Source: Chara braunii
Lineage: Eukaryota > Streptophyta > Charophyceae > Charales > Characeae
Assembly (NCBI GenBank): GCA_003427395.1
Contig: BFEA01000465.1
Span: 37,860 to 84,345, forward strand
Reading direction: 5' to 3'
Length of the DNA: 46,486 bases
Shown here: positions 19,643 to 31,000 of the stretch, in pieces
Position numbering within the stretch: position 1 is the first letter of the stretch
Layout of the letters: every line of letters begins with the position of its first letter
Notes under the pieces: generated by a model
Databases searched by the model: none
What the model saw: only the letters and a program-made list of their open reading frames with translations
What the model was told of the DNA's origin: nothing
Position numbers and translations under genes: made by a program

Positions 19643-19707
<65 letters not shown>
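19643..19707 (+). repeat. (CT)n(GT)n compound microsatellite
   Basis: A CT run directly followed by a GT run, just upstream of the first ATG of the extended monooxygenase frame. A further CT run lies at 19863-19896. Confidence 0.9.
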
Positions 19708-19711
<4 letters not shown>

Positions 19712-19860
19712 CCTAGTGATTCACGAGAACAGCTGGACCTCTCTCCGTTCCTCCCGTCCTCTCTGCTGGCCTCTCTTCAACTCCCACGTTTACAGTTCGG
19801 TGATCACAATGCGGATATCGAAGCTCTGAACAGCATGGAAAAATTCCAGCCACTCATCAG

Positions 19861-19898
<38 letters not shown>

Positions 19899-20319
19899 GT
19901 GAATCAATCCCAAGGACAGTTCTGTGATGGGACAGCGGACAGCACAGCATGGGAGTTTCTCAGCCACTCGTCAGAAGCCGGGTGTCCTCCACGTTGAAGC
20001 TCCTCAGCGTAGTTCACGCTTTCTATTTTTGGAATCTTGCAAACCACGAACCCTTTGCCTGAGATGAGGAAATCCACCGAGGATTCTTTAGGAATGAAAA
20101 AAGGCAAAAAGGGTGACAAGCTTTTTTTCTTTTTCTTTTTTAAATAAAAGGGTGACAAGCTTCGAACAGCATCGAGTTTTCTTTTCTCTTTTCTTTTTTA
20201 GCGTAGTTTCTTTTTCTCTTTTTTTCCTTCTCCTCGAAACACGTTTTTTTTTTCTTTTTCTTTTTTTCTCTCTGCTACCTCGAAAAACGTTTTTGTTATT
20301 TTTCTGCTCCAGTTTATTG

Positions 20320-20700
20320 GTGGGAAGTAGGGCTTCGGAGGGATTGCATGTTGCCCCCTGCCGAGCGGGGCCTCTGAAGGATATACAGAGGACCCCCGCA
20401 AGAATAGCTACCTCACAGCGAAGGGATTGCATGTTGCCCCCTGCCCTAACAGCGGTAGTCAGGGAGTAGGGTGGGGCCTCTGGACCCACGGAGTAGGGTG
20501 AGGCCGCTGGTGGGGGTCAAGGACCGCGCATTTTGCCAGCAGCTCGCCTCCCTTTACATCATCCCCCACTCCCCCATACAATAGCAGCAGTGTCTAAGGC
20601 CAACACTCTCCCACCCACCACACACAACCACCGACTCACACTCACACACGTGTTGGCCAAAGCTGTGCTACTACTGAAGCGGACTATCACAGCCAGTTGG
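20320..20700 (-). mobile_element. SINE-like repeat, copy at 20.4 kb
   Basis: Carries the family blocks GAGGACCCCCGCAAGAATAG, GATTGCATGTTGCCCCCTGC (twice, at 20341 and 20424), AGCAGTGTCTAAGGCCAACA and CACACGTGTTGGCCAA on the plus strand. The duplicated centre resembles the 8-kb copy. The 3' tail is missing. Confidence 0.6.
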
Positions 20701-20755
20701 CAGTAGGTGTGCCACACATGGTCATGGGTTTTGAAACCACAACCTCCTGAATGTG

Positions 20756-21249
20756 GGCCTAGTTGCACTACTCGTCAGGCGCGTAGGCGCCTTGTTGCAC
20801 TTACTTGCCAAACTTGGCGAATGAAAAATATGTCACACTGCTCGCCACACCGTGGACACACACAAGTTGTAGAGAGTGTTTTCGGTTTCCCCCCACCTGT
20901 GCATGACGGTCTTTTTGTGGAGGGTGGTGGTCCTGGGACCTCTCCACAAAACAACTTTCTGGAGAGTGCACGGCTTCAAGAGTCGACATCAGGTAGACAA
21001 TTTTTTTAAGAGAAAACTATGGCGCAGTCAGGGTTTGAGTTTGTGATTGCACTTGAGGCAAAAGGGCCGGTAATGCCGAATGTATATGACCTATGTTTCG
21101 GGTCCGGTGGGGTCGCGTGGGGGCGTGTCGTATTCGCGGGATTGCCTGAAGTGCAATTACAAACTGTTTTCGTGACTGCGCCGAAGTTACCCCTTTTTTT
21201 TAACTTTTCTGTAGAAGAAATCTAGTGGCGAGTAAGTGCAACCAGGCCT
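20756..21249. mobile_element. TIR element with GGCCTRGTTGCAC ends
   Basis: The left end GGCCTAGTTGCACTACTCGT and the right end (inverse of GGCCTGGTTGCACTTACTCG) form inverted repeats of about 20 bp. A further end copy is at 21376-21401. The interior encodes nothing recognisable. The GGCCT start is like PIF/Harbinger MITEs. Confidence 0.5.
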
Positions 21250-21474
21250 CAAGTTTGACACCATTTTCATTTTTTTCACTCTCCACGCATCCGCCACGAA
21301 TAGTGACGGTGTCGGGGAGCGGCTCTCCCTACTGAGGGAGTGTCCGGCTGGTAGGCAGCCTGCCCGACAACGGATGGCGAGTAGTGCAACTGGGCCCTGT
21401 CACTGGTGTTCCTCACCAACTGAGATAAGGCTGCTGGATAACCAAAGTTCCTTTTCAAAAACAACACATAATGG

Positions 21475-21594
21475 GCCTCCTGCACTACTCTTGAAATGTG
21501 CAAGATGAGACTGAATCCACCCCTAGAACATGGAAAGATGCATTGTCATCTTTTTCGTCTTTTGCGCATGTGGAGGGTAGTGCAGCCAGGCCCA
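21475..21594. mobile_element. Short MITE-like element at 21.5 kb
   Basis: Inverted ends GGGCCTCCTGCACTAC and the inverse of GGGCCTGGCTGCACTAC, flanked by AAT on both sides. The core is shared with the element at 13315-13433. Confidence 0.6.
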
Positions 21595-21905
21595 ATGTAG
21601 GAGAAAATGTGGTGCAGCGTTGGTTATCCGAGTCCACTGCATAGTGCCTAAGGTAAATTCAGAAATATTCTCACTCATCTGAACCAGCTGTGCTAGGCCA
21701 GAACTTGAAGGTATTTTTGCCTCGCTAAGGGTCTCACTCCACTACTCTCCACTCAGCTTTTCTTTTTTTTTGGGGCGGGTAACTACCGCGCAATCACATT
21801 CTCAGGTCTAAATCCACTTCAGGCATCCCTCAAATACAACACATCCCCACCCAACCCTAAAGCTGGGATACATTCACGATTTTCCTGGCTTTGGAGTAAC
21901 ATTGG

Positions 21906-21985
21906 GGAAACCATGCCTGAAACCCATTCACAAGTCAAAATTGTGAAACCATGACTGAAACGCATTTAAGAGTCAAAACTGAAAA
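21906..21985 (+). repeat. Short tandem repeat
   Basis: Two copies of a 42-bp unit around GAAACCATGMCTGAAACSCA followed by AGTCAAAA. No gene is seen around it. Confidence 0.55.
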
Positions 21986-22089
21986 CCTTGACTGCGCCCT
22001 AGTTTTCCCTTTTCTTTTTAAACCAGGCAGAGTCTACAATGGAGGGGTGATACGAGAGCAGCCCCCCCTAGTATTCTCTGCTCAGGAAC

Positions 22090-22245
22090 TCTGTTCTATT
22101 GGTGGGGAGCAGCACCTGCTGGAAACCAGGTCCAGCATCCCTGACACATCGTTATCTCCTGATCCTGATTCTGCTGATGGCCTCAAGGGTTTTCCAGGGG
22201 TGTCAGCGTGAATTGCCCTGGGGTACCAGGGGATTGACTGTCCAA
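22090..22245 (-). repeat. Loose copy of LINE 3' UTR module
   Basis: On the minus strand it carries CAATCCCCTGGTACCCCAGG, GGATGCTGGACCTGGTTTCC, and AGCAGGTGCTGCTCCCCACC. The same module follows both LINEs (27.6 and 44.3 kb). Here no LINE coding sequence lies upstream, so it is a truncated LINE or a SINE using the LINE tail. Confidence 0.6.
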
Positions 22246-23480
22246 GCCCAGGTCCTGTCCTACAGGGTGGCATCTTCAGCCACCCAGTCGCCCAACTGAT
22301 ATGGAGGCTTTCAGTAGCTGCTTACCACAGGCTGCAGCTTTCTGACTGTCATCTGTTACTTCACAATTATTTGTGCAGTGCTTGCATAGTTGTCAGACTA
22401 TCCAAATTGGTGGAAAACCCGTCACCCTCCACTCACTCTCCACTCTGCGTGGATCCGAGGACACGCCAGTTTGTGACTGTGCTAGAAGACACAGTGACCG
22501 CACTAGAAGACAACGCCCTCAGCATTCCATCCGCCCAGACCGGAGGCGGACTCTAAATTCGGTCCCACTACAAGAAAAGTATTTTGCAGGCAGGGCAGGC
22601 AGGAACTATACAATGGCGGAGAGTGCTTTTCTGACGGTCTCTCTGACAGCTATACAAGAGGTTTTCATAATATGGAGCAATGAAAAACTCCACCAAATTC
22701 TAGAATGGAGAGTTACTGTAGTGGAGTGAGACAATAAGTTAGGACAATTTTTACGAGTCGGGATACGCTGTGATGAACTACTTTCTGCAACCGTGCAGTC
22801 TTCTGTGCGAGGCTACGTTCGGGGTTGAAATTGGTTGAGTCGGAATGGCCTGGCAGATTGCATGGATGTCCCTGCTTTTTCTTCTCTTTCGATTGAAGGC
22901 TGGTCTGGTACCACGACGGTTGATAGTTGATTCACACCTCAGCGAGCGTGACGAATAATGGTTGCCATAGCTTCTTTCTTGTTCTGCTGTGGGAAATGGG
23001 AATTTTGGCGCGATTGTCACGCGGGGAAATCTTTTTGAATTTTCAACTGATATCGAGCCTCCGCGGGCTCTCGGAATTTGCTTCGTTCGGATTTTCTTTT
23101 TGCAATTAGGATTTAGACTAGGAATTTGGGCGCATCTCAATTTCTGCTGCGCGACGCTTCATGCCTGCGCACGCTCGGCCGCGTCAGGAACTGTGTTCTG
23201 ACTTTTCCGTGCATTAATCTCGTGTGTAACTGTAATCTTTGTTTGTGCGGGCGTGATTGCAACTGTAATCCTCTTGTTCTTAATATCTTTTATGGCGCCC
23301 TTGCGCGCGTATACCTCCCCCCCCCGTCCTATTGGCCTGAACGCTTGCATGACTGGATCGATGTGTGGAGTCTGGCTACGTCCCCCACGCGGCGGCCTGG
23401 CCATGCAGGCGTAGGCACTTCCTTCCTCCTTCCTCCTCCCACCTAAACACGATCCCGAGTATCTCGCGCAAAGCATGCAT
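22246..23480. other. Intergenic, no gene seen
   Basis: Open frames are short and overlapping on both strands and none shows a recognisable domain. Composition is mixed, without strong repeats. Confidence 0.4.
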
Positions 23481-23481
23481 G

Positions 23482-23735
23482 CTATAAATTTCGCAAGCGC
23501 GATTAATTCCCTCTCTAAGACTTCTGGAAGTTAGCGCGGTCGAGAGGATCGGCTAACGAGCGAGACTTGGAAGGTAAGTAGAGAGTTGGGTGATCCGACG
23601 AGCTGGTACTGGGCATGCGGGGTTGACGTGGGGCCGCGATGGACTGTGGCACACGGGCGAACCCGGCTGGCATGTTCGGACTAAGCTGGTGACAACTCTG
23701 CGTAGGTGCGTGGCGACTGACTGCCCGCATCGGGG
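23482..23735 (+). promoter_or_regulatory. TATA-containing repeated module, copy 1
   Basis: CTATAAATTTCGCAAGCGC at 23482 is followed by a diverged stretch with GCGATGGACTGTGG and CAAGCTGGTGACAA-like blocks. The same order occurs from 37796. Possibilities are an LTR (TATA box and start of R) or a promoter duplicated with its leader. It ends at a long (GA)n tract. Confidence 0.35.
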
Positions 23736-23870
<135 letters not shown>

Positions 23871-24436
23871 GAAGTGTGCGATGAGTTTCTTCTTCTATCC
23901 CTCTAAGCCATTTTGATTCTTCTTCTTTCCTCCTGAGCAATTTCGGTAATTGGTGCGAGTCGCCCCTCTGGTTTTCCCTGGATCGACCTTCGGACTTGGC
24001 ATTTGCTCTTTTTCGTTGACGTGTATGTTTTCATTTCCTCTCCTCGGGTGTTGATGAATGGTTGTCTTCCTCCCCTCCCCTTCTCCGTCTTTTGATTGGT
24101 CTAATTGATTGATCCTCGACGATTGGCCCTTACGTAATTTCGGATCGATGGGCCAAGGAAATGTTGCATGAACCTCGATTCGAAACTAGATGCATGAATG
24201 ATAGGCGTAATCCTACTTGTGTATGAATTGGATAGGCATGATAGACTATTGAAAGGTTGCCCCATTATAGGATGATTTGTCTTACGAGCCCCCGACTTCC
24301 GCCCCTCTGACCGAAGGACAAGGCTCGCGGATACGCGTGCAAGCTCGGCCGGAGACAATCGCCACCTACACGCGTGTCCGCGAACCCTGAACTCAACTAA
24401 ATCTCGAATGGCCAATGTTCCACCCCAACTAGCAAC

Positions 24437-25078
24437 ATGAATGTCGACTCTCTCGGTTACGTCATTGACCGTGAGTGTTTAAGGGATCGTGAATTTCAGA
24501 GATATTGGGAACACTCTCGTTTGTCTGCACGGACCAGGGGTGGAACCCCCAAACTTCCCTTACTTAACGGGGAACGAATGAATCTCCGAGTTGGACCTCA
24601 ATCAGGCCTTGGGACGAGTCCTTCTCTCCCCCACTACTCTAACCCATACACGTGTCACGTCGTCACGAAACCCGGGATCATTATCATAGGGACCGAGTTC
24701 CCTTCCTATGACCGCATCCTACCATATCACTCCCTGACCGTCAAGCCCTTACTCGCCATCGCCCACTATTGGCCCCGACCCCTGTGCTCGGAGTGTCTGC
24801 AGGAGCACGAGTATCGAGCTTCCGGCTTCATTCGGCGAACCTGCTCGGAGGAGGAGCGACGGGCACACAAGGGCTTAGACCGGCCGCGTCCGACTCCGAG
24901 ACCTGCGACGTTAGACATCGACAAGTGGTCAATCAGCGAGATAGCCATAGCGTCCCGACGGTTCACCAGATACGCATCCGACCCAGACAACGGAACCACT
25001 CAAGGAGATAGCCCCGCATCTCCCAGGTCTACAGCAGGACTCCGATCCTCGCCCCTCCCCCTGCATTCGCATCCCTGA
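24437..25078 (+). CDS. Hypothetical protein, 213 residues, unassigned
   Basis: An ATG-started frame of mixed composition, not a repeat artefact. It has a CxxC pair (LCSECLQEHEY) near residue 117 and a downstream Cys (RRTC), a weak hint of metal binding. The C-terminal 40 residues are Ser/Pro-rich and of lower complexity. No family is recognised. It lies about 950 bases downstream of the TATA-containing module, so it could belong to the same element or gene. It may be a gag-like remnant, an exon, or chance in moderately GC-rich DNA. Confidence 0.3.
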   Translation: MNVDSLGYVIDRECLRDREFQRYWEHSRLSARTRGGTPKLPLLNGERMNLRVGPQSGLGTSPSLPHYSNPYTCHVVTKPGIIIIGTEFPSYDRILPYHSLTVKPLLAIAHYWPRPLCSECLQEHEYRASGFIRRTCSEEERRAHKGLDRPRPTPRPATLDIDKWSISEIAIASRRFTRYASDPDNGTTQGDSPASPRSTAGLRSSPLPLHSHP

Positions 25079-26430
25079 AACTTGCCACAGGAGATTTCAG
25101 TTCCGACCTGGGACTCCACCCCCACTTTCCAAAAATCCTTGGCACACCCTTTTTCGCACTTCCAGGCCCACTCCCACTCCGATCAGCAGTTGCGTCGGGC
25201 GTGAGGTTGGGCGTCACATGCACAAGATATAAGCATTACTTGCATAGTCTCTGACACCCACTTCAAGACCCCTGAGTGCTGGTTCACTGGTTAGACCTTG
25301 GCGACTGCCTGTGATGTCTACAGTAGGCACACTTAGCGACGGAAAAACTGGGGAGCCTCAGGCTGGTGTGGAGAACAACTGTGTGGCCTACCTATAGGGC
25401 TTGCGGTATAACTGTCCACAATTGTGGCTTGTTTGACTATGCTTCCACATGTGTTGAGTGGGGTTCCTGCTTAGCCCTGGTGCCAAGAACTACGGTCTCA
25501 CAGTACTACTGCAAGCGGCTAGGGAACCAGTGTCGAGTGCATCGGTCCTGCACGGGGACCCAAAGGTATGCCTTGCCTTGCCGTGCACACTACCCACTAC
25601 GCCAGGCGGTCACGGCGTTATTGGCCCCAGCCTCGACAATCGCCCGCTTCTAAAAGGCGAGCCCTTTACCACTTCGACTAGGATGATAGACCTCACCACT
25701 CCTACATCAGACCCCGCTAGCGGGGACCTCAAGCGGGACCTCGTCCGACAAGATTAGAAAGGCACTGGCCCAACACAAGAGGGGCCTCACAGGGTCACTG
25801 CACTGCGGGCCCAAGCATTGCCTCTAGTTAGTCAACAAGGCTCGCAAGGGCAGCGACAATTGGTGGCTGACTTAGCTTTGGCAACGATCACAGCAATGTC
25901 GGACCATTATGCACATGCACGCTACGCACGTGCCCCTTCCAACCAGCAATCATCTGGCCAGCCAACACGCACCTTAAAAATGCACACCCACATACTTTCT
26001 AATCTAATCACAAACACCGTCGCCACCCTAACTATTAAAATTCATATGTGACCACAACAAGAAAATAGGTGCACCCTTATTTCAACTATCTTTACAAACG
26101 CGGTGTCACTACGCTAATGCAACCGCCATACCTTCTGCTTCATTATATGCGAACTTAACCTCTGATGGACTGAGCGCAACACCCATGGCGGCCTCAACCA
26201 TCCAGAAGCATCATGTGCCGCTGTTGCGGCACCCTTTTGGGCATCAAGGTCGACCCATGAGCGACCTGCAAAAACACGGCCAAATACCCTTGTAAGGGTA
26301 TTTGGTCCGACACCAGATGATTTGGTGATGGTCCTTGTATTGAGGCATGACTGGGGAGTAGGGGTTGCGCTGAAGAGAATTGTCGTGAGTGAAGGGAGGG
26401 TAGTAGTCTCATAAATGGAACACCCCCCCC
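25079..26430. other. Intergenic, no gene seen
   Basis: Short overlapping frames at 25366-25757 and 25818-26051 have mixed composition but no recognisable domain. A small perfect hairpin, AAATACCCTT/AAGGGTATTT, lies at 26282-26301. Confidence 0.35.
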
Positions 26431-26439
26431 ACACAAAAA

Positions 26440-26890
26440 AAGGTGTATACTCGAGAAGAAATTGTCGGCAAGATGAAGATCAAGTACAATATGGAAGAAG
26501 ATCGGGAAAAGGTCGTGAAGGAAGAGGAAAAACGCCAAAAGCGGGAGCAGGAGAAGAAGCAAAGGAGGTGACAAGAAAAGTGTGAGAGAGAGGAGTTTTA
26601 GTCGGTAATTCGTAAGAAAATGACTAGTAAACTTGATCTTTTTTGCAATGTGTGGTTAGGGAGGAAATGTAAGCAGTTGATGTAGCAAAGTTGAAGAAGG
26701 AGATTGAGGTGCATGCAGAAGGGGGTGGGACAATCATTGTCTTATGGACACCTTGTGGACATATCATGGAATCTGAAACAGCAGAGTGTTCAAGTTTGAG
26801 ACGAGAACAGGAGGAGATGGCAACATTGTCAGAAAAGTGTTTTGCTGCCCTTGAGGAGGAAATCACAGTCACGGTGTTGAAACGATGACG
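26440..26890 (+). pseudogene. Coiled-coil-like coding remnant
   Basis: A highly charged segment reads EEIVGKMKIKYNMEEDREK and continues to KKQRR near 26570, where a GAG|GTGACA donor-like site follows. From about 26690 a second segment (KKEIEVHAEGG ... EEMATLSEKCFAALEEEI) is again helical and charged. A stop at 26886 interrupts a continuing acidic stretch (REEELEDSEAQLCQ). This looks like two exons, or a broken copy, of a coiled-coil protein, possibly from a retroelement. The family is not recognised. Confidence 0.3.
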
Positions 26891-27540
26891 TGAAGAAGAG
26901 TTAGAAGATTCTGAAGCGCAGTTATGCCAAAATGAAGGACTTCGCCCGAGAAAAAGGGGTAGTGTGTCACACACCAGCTTTCGTACCTGAACGATCTTCT
27001 GACACCTTGAATTTTGTTATTTGAACTAAAGGGCCTTAGACGCTTCTTTTTGGTTGATGAATAGTACCTGGGATCCATAACCGACGAGGCCCTCCCACGT
27101 TGAAACGTTGTTGATTTTCGGGCTTATTTGGAATTTCCCTTTCTAATAATTAAAAAATTTACGTAGAAAATATGTGTGCCTTAGCAAGAGCGCTAGAAAT
27201 TTGGTTGGGCAGTTGGAAACTCCAGAATGTGCGTGCACACTTCCCGCTGACGCGTCCTTTCTTGCAAGTGGATGTTCCCGAATTCGTCCTTCAAAGCTCT
27301 GTGAATTTTGGGCAGAATCTGAATAGGCGTAGGATTTTTCTTGGTATTCGATCTTACACGCGGATATGGTATTTGAATTTTTCAATCTTGAATTAGTCTT
27401 GGAAGCTCGGATAGATGAAACATAATTGTTATGGTGCCTTTTTGTTCTTGTGTCGGCGCCATGCATACAAGCTTCCCTCTCTCCCTGCTATCCTTTTTAT
27501 TTTTTTATTTTTTTTTTAGGGGCAAGACGATCCCTCTAGA

Positions 27541-27574
27541 GCTAGCGATGCTGATAAAAGCAGACACCGCTAGC
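27541..27574 (-). ncRNA. 3' stem-loop of LINE-A
   Basis: On the minus strand GCTAGCG pairs with CGCTAGC around a 20-base loop (GTGTCTGCTTTTATCAGCAT) that can form a smaller TGCT/AGCA stem. It lies about 20 bases before the A-tail. The equivalent place in LINE-B keeps the fold. Confidence 0.55.
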
Positions 27575-27592
27575 GCCTGGGGATAGGCTCCA

Positions 27593-27785
27593 TCTATTGG
27601 TGGGGAGCATCACCTGCTGGAAAACGGGTCCAGCGTCTCTCATGAGAATACACATCAGAACAAGCCATAGGAAAAGCCTGCCAGCATTGATTGCCCTGGG
27701 GACCAGGAGATTGACTGAGCAGGGGGGGGACCTCTTCACCTTGTTTACGCCGTCAGGTTTCTACTGCTGCACCCCCGTCTAACCC

Positions 27786-27857
<72 letters not shown>

Positions 27858-28010
27858 TTTTTTTTGGCATTTTGAGGCATTTTTTGCCAGCAATGCTTAC
27901 CCTGAAATACATGAGATTGACTGAGCAGGGGATCGGGGACCTGGGAGGGACCTCTTCACCTTAAGGTCGGCGCCAAATACTAACTTTCTTCTACTGGTTC
28001 CTCCCCTTCC
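27593..28010 (-). repeat. LINE-A 3' UTR with two module copies
   Basis: Two copies of a module containing GGTGAAGAGGTCCC and TGCTCAGTCAATCTC, near 27960 and 27745. They are separated by an A-run and (GA)n (T-run and (CT)n at 27789-27865 on the plus strand). The copy nearer the 3' end continues with GACGCTGGACCCGTTTTCCA and AGCAGGTGATGCTCCCCACC. LINE-B has the same doubled layout. Confidence 0.65.
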
Positions 28011-28091
28011 CTCCTTACCTTGACAACCAGAATTACCTAGGACTACTAAATTTGCCCCTGGCCTTACTTCGTAGTGCCTTCTTCCTTGCCT

Positions 28092-31000
28092 TCAATCCCT
28101 CCCATACCATTGTAAGTCTACTATGCAGTTTGAGGGGGGGGGAAAGGGGTCGGGGAACTCTTGGGCGGGTTTCATCGGGATCGCTGTGTCTATGTTTGAC
28201 CAATCGTTGAACAACAGCCGGTAGTCCCTTTCTAAACCCTCCCCCTCTTTCTGTCCACCTTTCCTTTCCACTCTCCCTATCCTTGCCCCTTTGTCCCCTC
28301 CCAGCCAACTCGAGCTGAAGTGTTGTATTTTTTGTTGAATGTCGTGTCTTGTGAATAATATTTGTATCTGGGATTTAACTGCCTCCCATTTCGCTGTAAT
28401 TTCTGTTTGGATGTGTTGTTGAATGTTGTCCGTGAAATCTGGGCCATCCAGTCTTGCTCTTTCCATCTCGTAAGTACAGCGCTGTCTCCAGAGAGCCCAA
28501 AGAACTGCCCTGCATCCTAACTTGAACATATTGATGGTGAATTCATCTAGCTCCTCTTCAGTCCAAGTTTCGCACAGCAGGGCTTTCCAGTCCCATGGCC
28601 ATGGGGATCGCGTCCCTAATTGGTCCCAGATTCTGTCCCACCATCTCCAAAGCCAGATTGCGCCAGGGCACTGGAGAAATATGTGTTCGATAGTCTCGGG
28701 CCTTTTCCGGGCCGGGAAGGCGTCCGCACACAGTCTGCACCAGGGCAGGGCTCTCCCCATTTGCTCGAGACGGGTTCTGTCTATGAGCCAGTCGTTAGTC
28801 GGAAGGCAACGGTGCTCGATTTGCCACTGCAGCGAGGCAATTTTTGCAGGTTTGACTTTGACCATATTGAACCATTTAATTCCTTTCAGTTTACTTTTGC
28901 TTACGTTTAAGTATCTCATCCAACGCTCCTCCACCCGGTCCCGCAGGTTGAATCTCGGTCCGAGGAGCCTATAGGACGCCTTAACCATTAGGCTGTGCAG
29001 GGATTTCGTGAAGCTCCTACCCTTCCTTGTAGGGGTTGACCATGTCCACTCAGCCGGATCTAGGGCCAATTAGTGAATTGGGACGTGCGGGAGGAATGCT
29101 ACCGATTGATGCTTTTCTTGAAGCACCCTGATTCTAAATAGCTCTTCTCGGTGATTTGTTATTGCCTCCTCCCGTTCTGTTGTTTGAATCTCATTGATTC
29201 ACCTGATAGAGGTTCATTTTCACAATACCGTCAGTGTCCTGTTGCACAATTTTTCCAACAACACCTGGACGATCCTTGATTGCCACCCAATCTTTTTCTT
29301 CCAGCGAGGGGCCTCTCCCGAGGATCCTCCACCAGTCGAGGGGGATCTTTTCTATCAGGGCCTCAAGAGACTCCTCTAGCTTGTGACAGTAACGTAATTT
29401 CTCTCTTAGCTGGCCTGGGCTGGCCCACTCTCCACTTTCTGTGTCTCATATATCTTTGACCCTAATTACCCCCCTCTTGACCCAACTGCTCCAGGGGGTG
29501 TCATCGCAATGGAGGGTCCGTCTGTATGAGTCGACCACCCACCTGTTCCCGAAGAGGGGCTGCCGGGCCACCTCTTCCCATCTCTCCGGCGGGGTTTTGT
29601 CTGGTAGGGGCAAACTCCTCCATACACGCAGCAGAGCCGGCCAGAAAGGGTCATGTCTCAGGTCCGCCCTCACTGCTTGTCTGGGAGAGCAGGGGAGGGG
29701 GGAGTCATGATGTGATCTTTTTTTAGGGATGGACCACTCTCTGTTTTCGAGCCACATCAACGGATCACATTCTGCCGCTGTCTGTGGTGCCAGTCGAGCA
29801 ATCTGTTCTAGGGCCAGCGCCTTTCATGGGACTCCCGGGCAGAACAGGAGTCTTTTGAGCCACTGCAGTGCTAAGGCCTTGGTTTGTATCGTGGGATCAA
29901 TGATACCCAACCCACCTCTCGATTTCGGTTGGATTATTGTTTGTCATGCCACCCTGCTGATGACGCCCGGATATTCATGATTTCCTCGCCACTGGAAGGC
30001 GGCTATTTGGCGTTGCAATGGGCGGAGGACATTTTTATCTAATGCCCAAATTGCTGATTTATACCACAGGGTGGCCAGCACGACATTGTTGATTATAAGT
30101 GCACGACCGAATAGGGATGTGTGCTTTCCTTGCCATTGTGTCATCTTTTCCAAAGGGGGCCTGGAGATCCATTCGTTGTTGGCGGATGGTTTGCCTTCAG
30201 CTGACATTATGACCCCCAGCACCCTGATGGGGGCTTCTGGGGGTAGCCATTTAATCTTGGGTTGTTCTGGGGGTCTCACTCCTTGGTGGTGTATCCACCA
30301 CCCTTGCGTCTTGTTTCCCCAGTTTACCTTCATGTCCGACAGTCTACAAAAGAGGTTCATCATGTATTGGACACCGGCCATTGCCTCCCTCGATGCGTCC
30401 AGCATAAGGGTCAGGTCATCAACAAAGAGGGAGCATACCGGAATCGCGTCTTGTGGTATTGAGCATACCTGAATTCTCTTGATGTCCTTATGTGTTCTCA
30501 GGTTGGCCGTCAAGGCCTCCATTACAATGACAAAAAGGTAGGGGGCTATTGGATCCCCTTGTCTGACTGACCTTTGGAGTTCAATAGGTGGGGCCACATT
30601 ACCATTCACCATGACCCTAGTTGTAGCGTTCTCCTGCAGGATCCTTACCCACCGCCTGAAACACGGTTCAAAGTTGAGTTTTTCCAGGCATTTCTCCAGG
30701 AACAACCAGTCCACATGGTCATATGCTTTTTCAAAGTCAATGAATATGATAGCTGCATTGTGTTTAGACTGTCTAGAAAGTTTGATCATTTCATTGATCA
30801 AAAGTATGTTGTCTATGATGTTCCTGCCTTGAATGAACCTGGTCTGGTCCGGATGTATGATCCGCGACATGACGGGGACCAGCCGATTCGCCAGAGCCTT
30901 CGCCATAAGCTTATAGACCACTGTGAGGAGTGTGATAGGCCTGTAGTTTCTGATATTATTTCTGTCCCCTTTTTTGTAGAGGAGGGTCAACACTCCTTGA

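Noticed and set aside
28522-28974. 150-codon plus-strand frame
   Set aside because: Antisense to the zf-RVT part of LINE-A ORF2.
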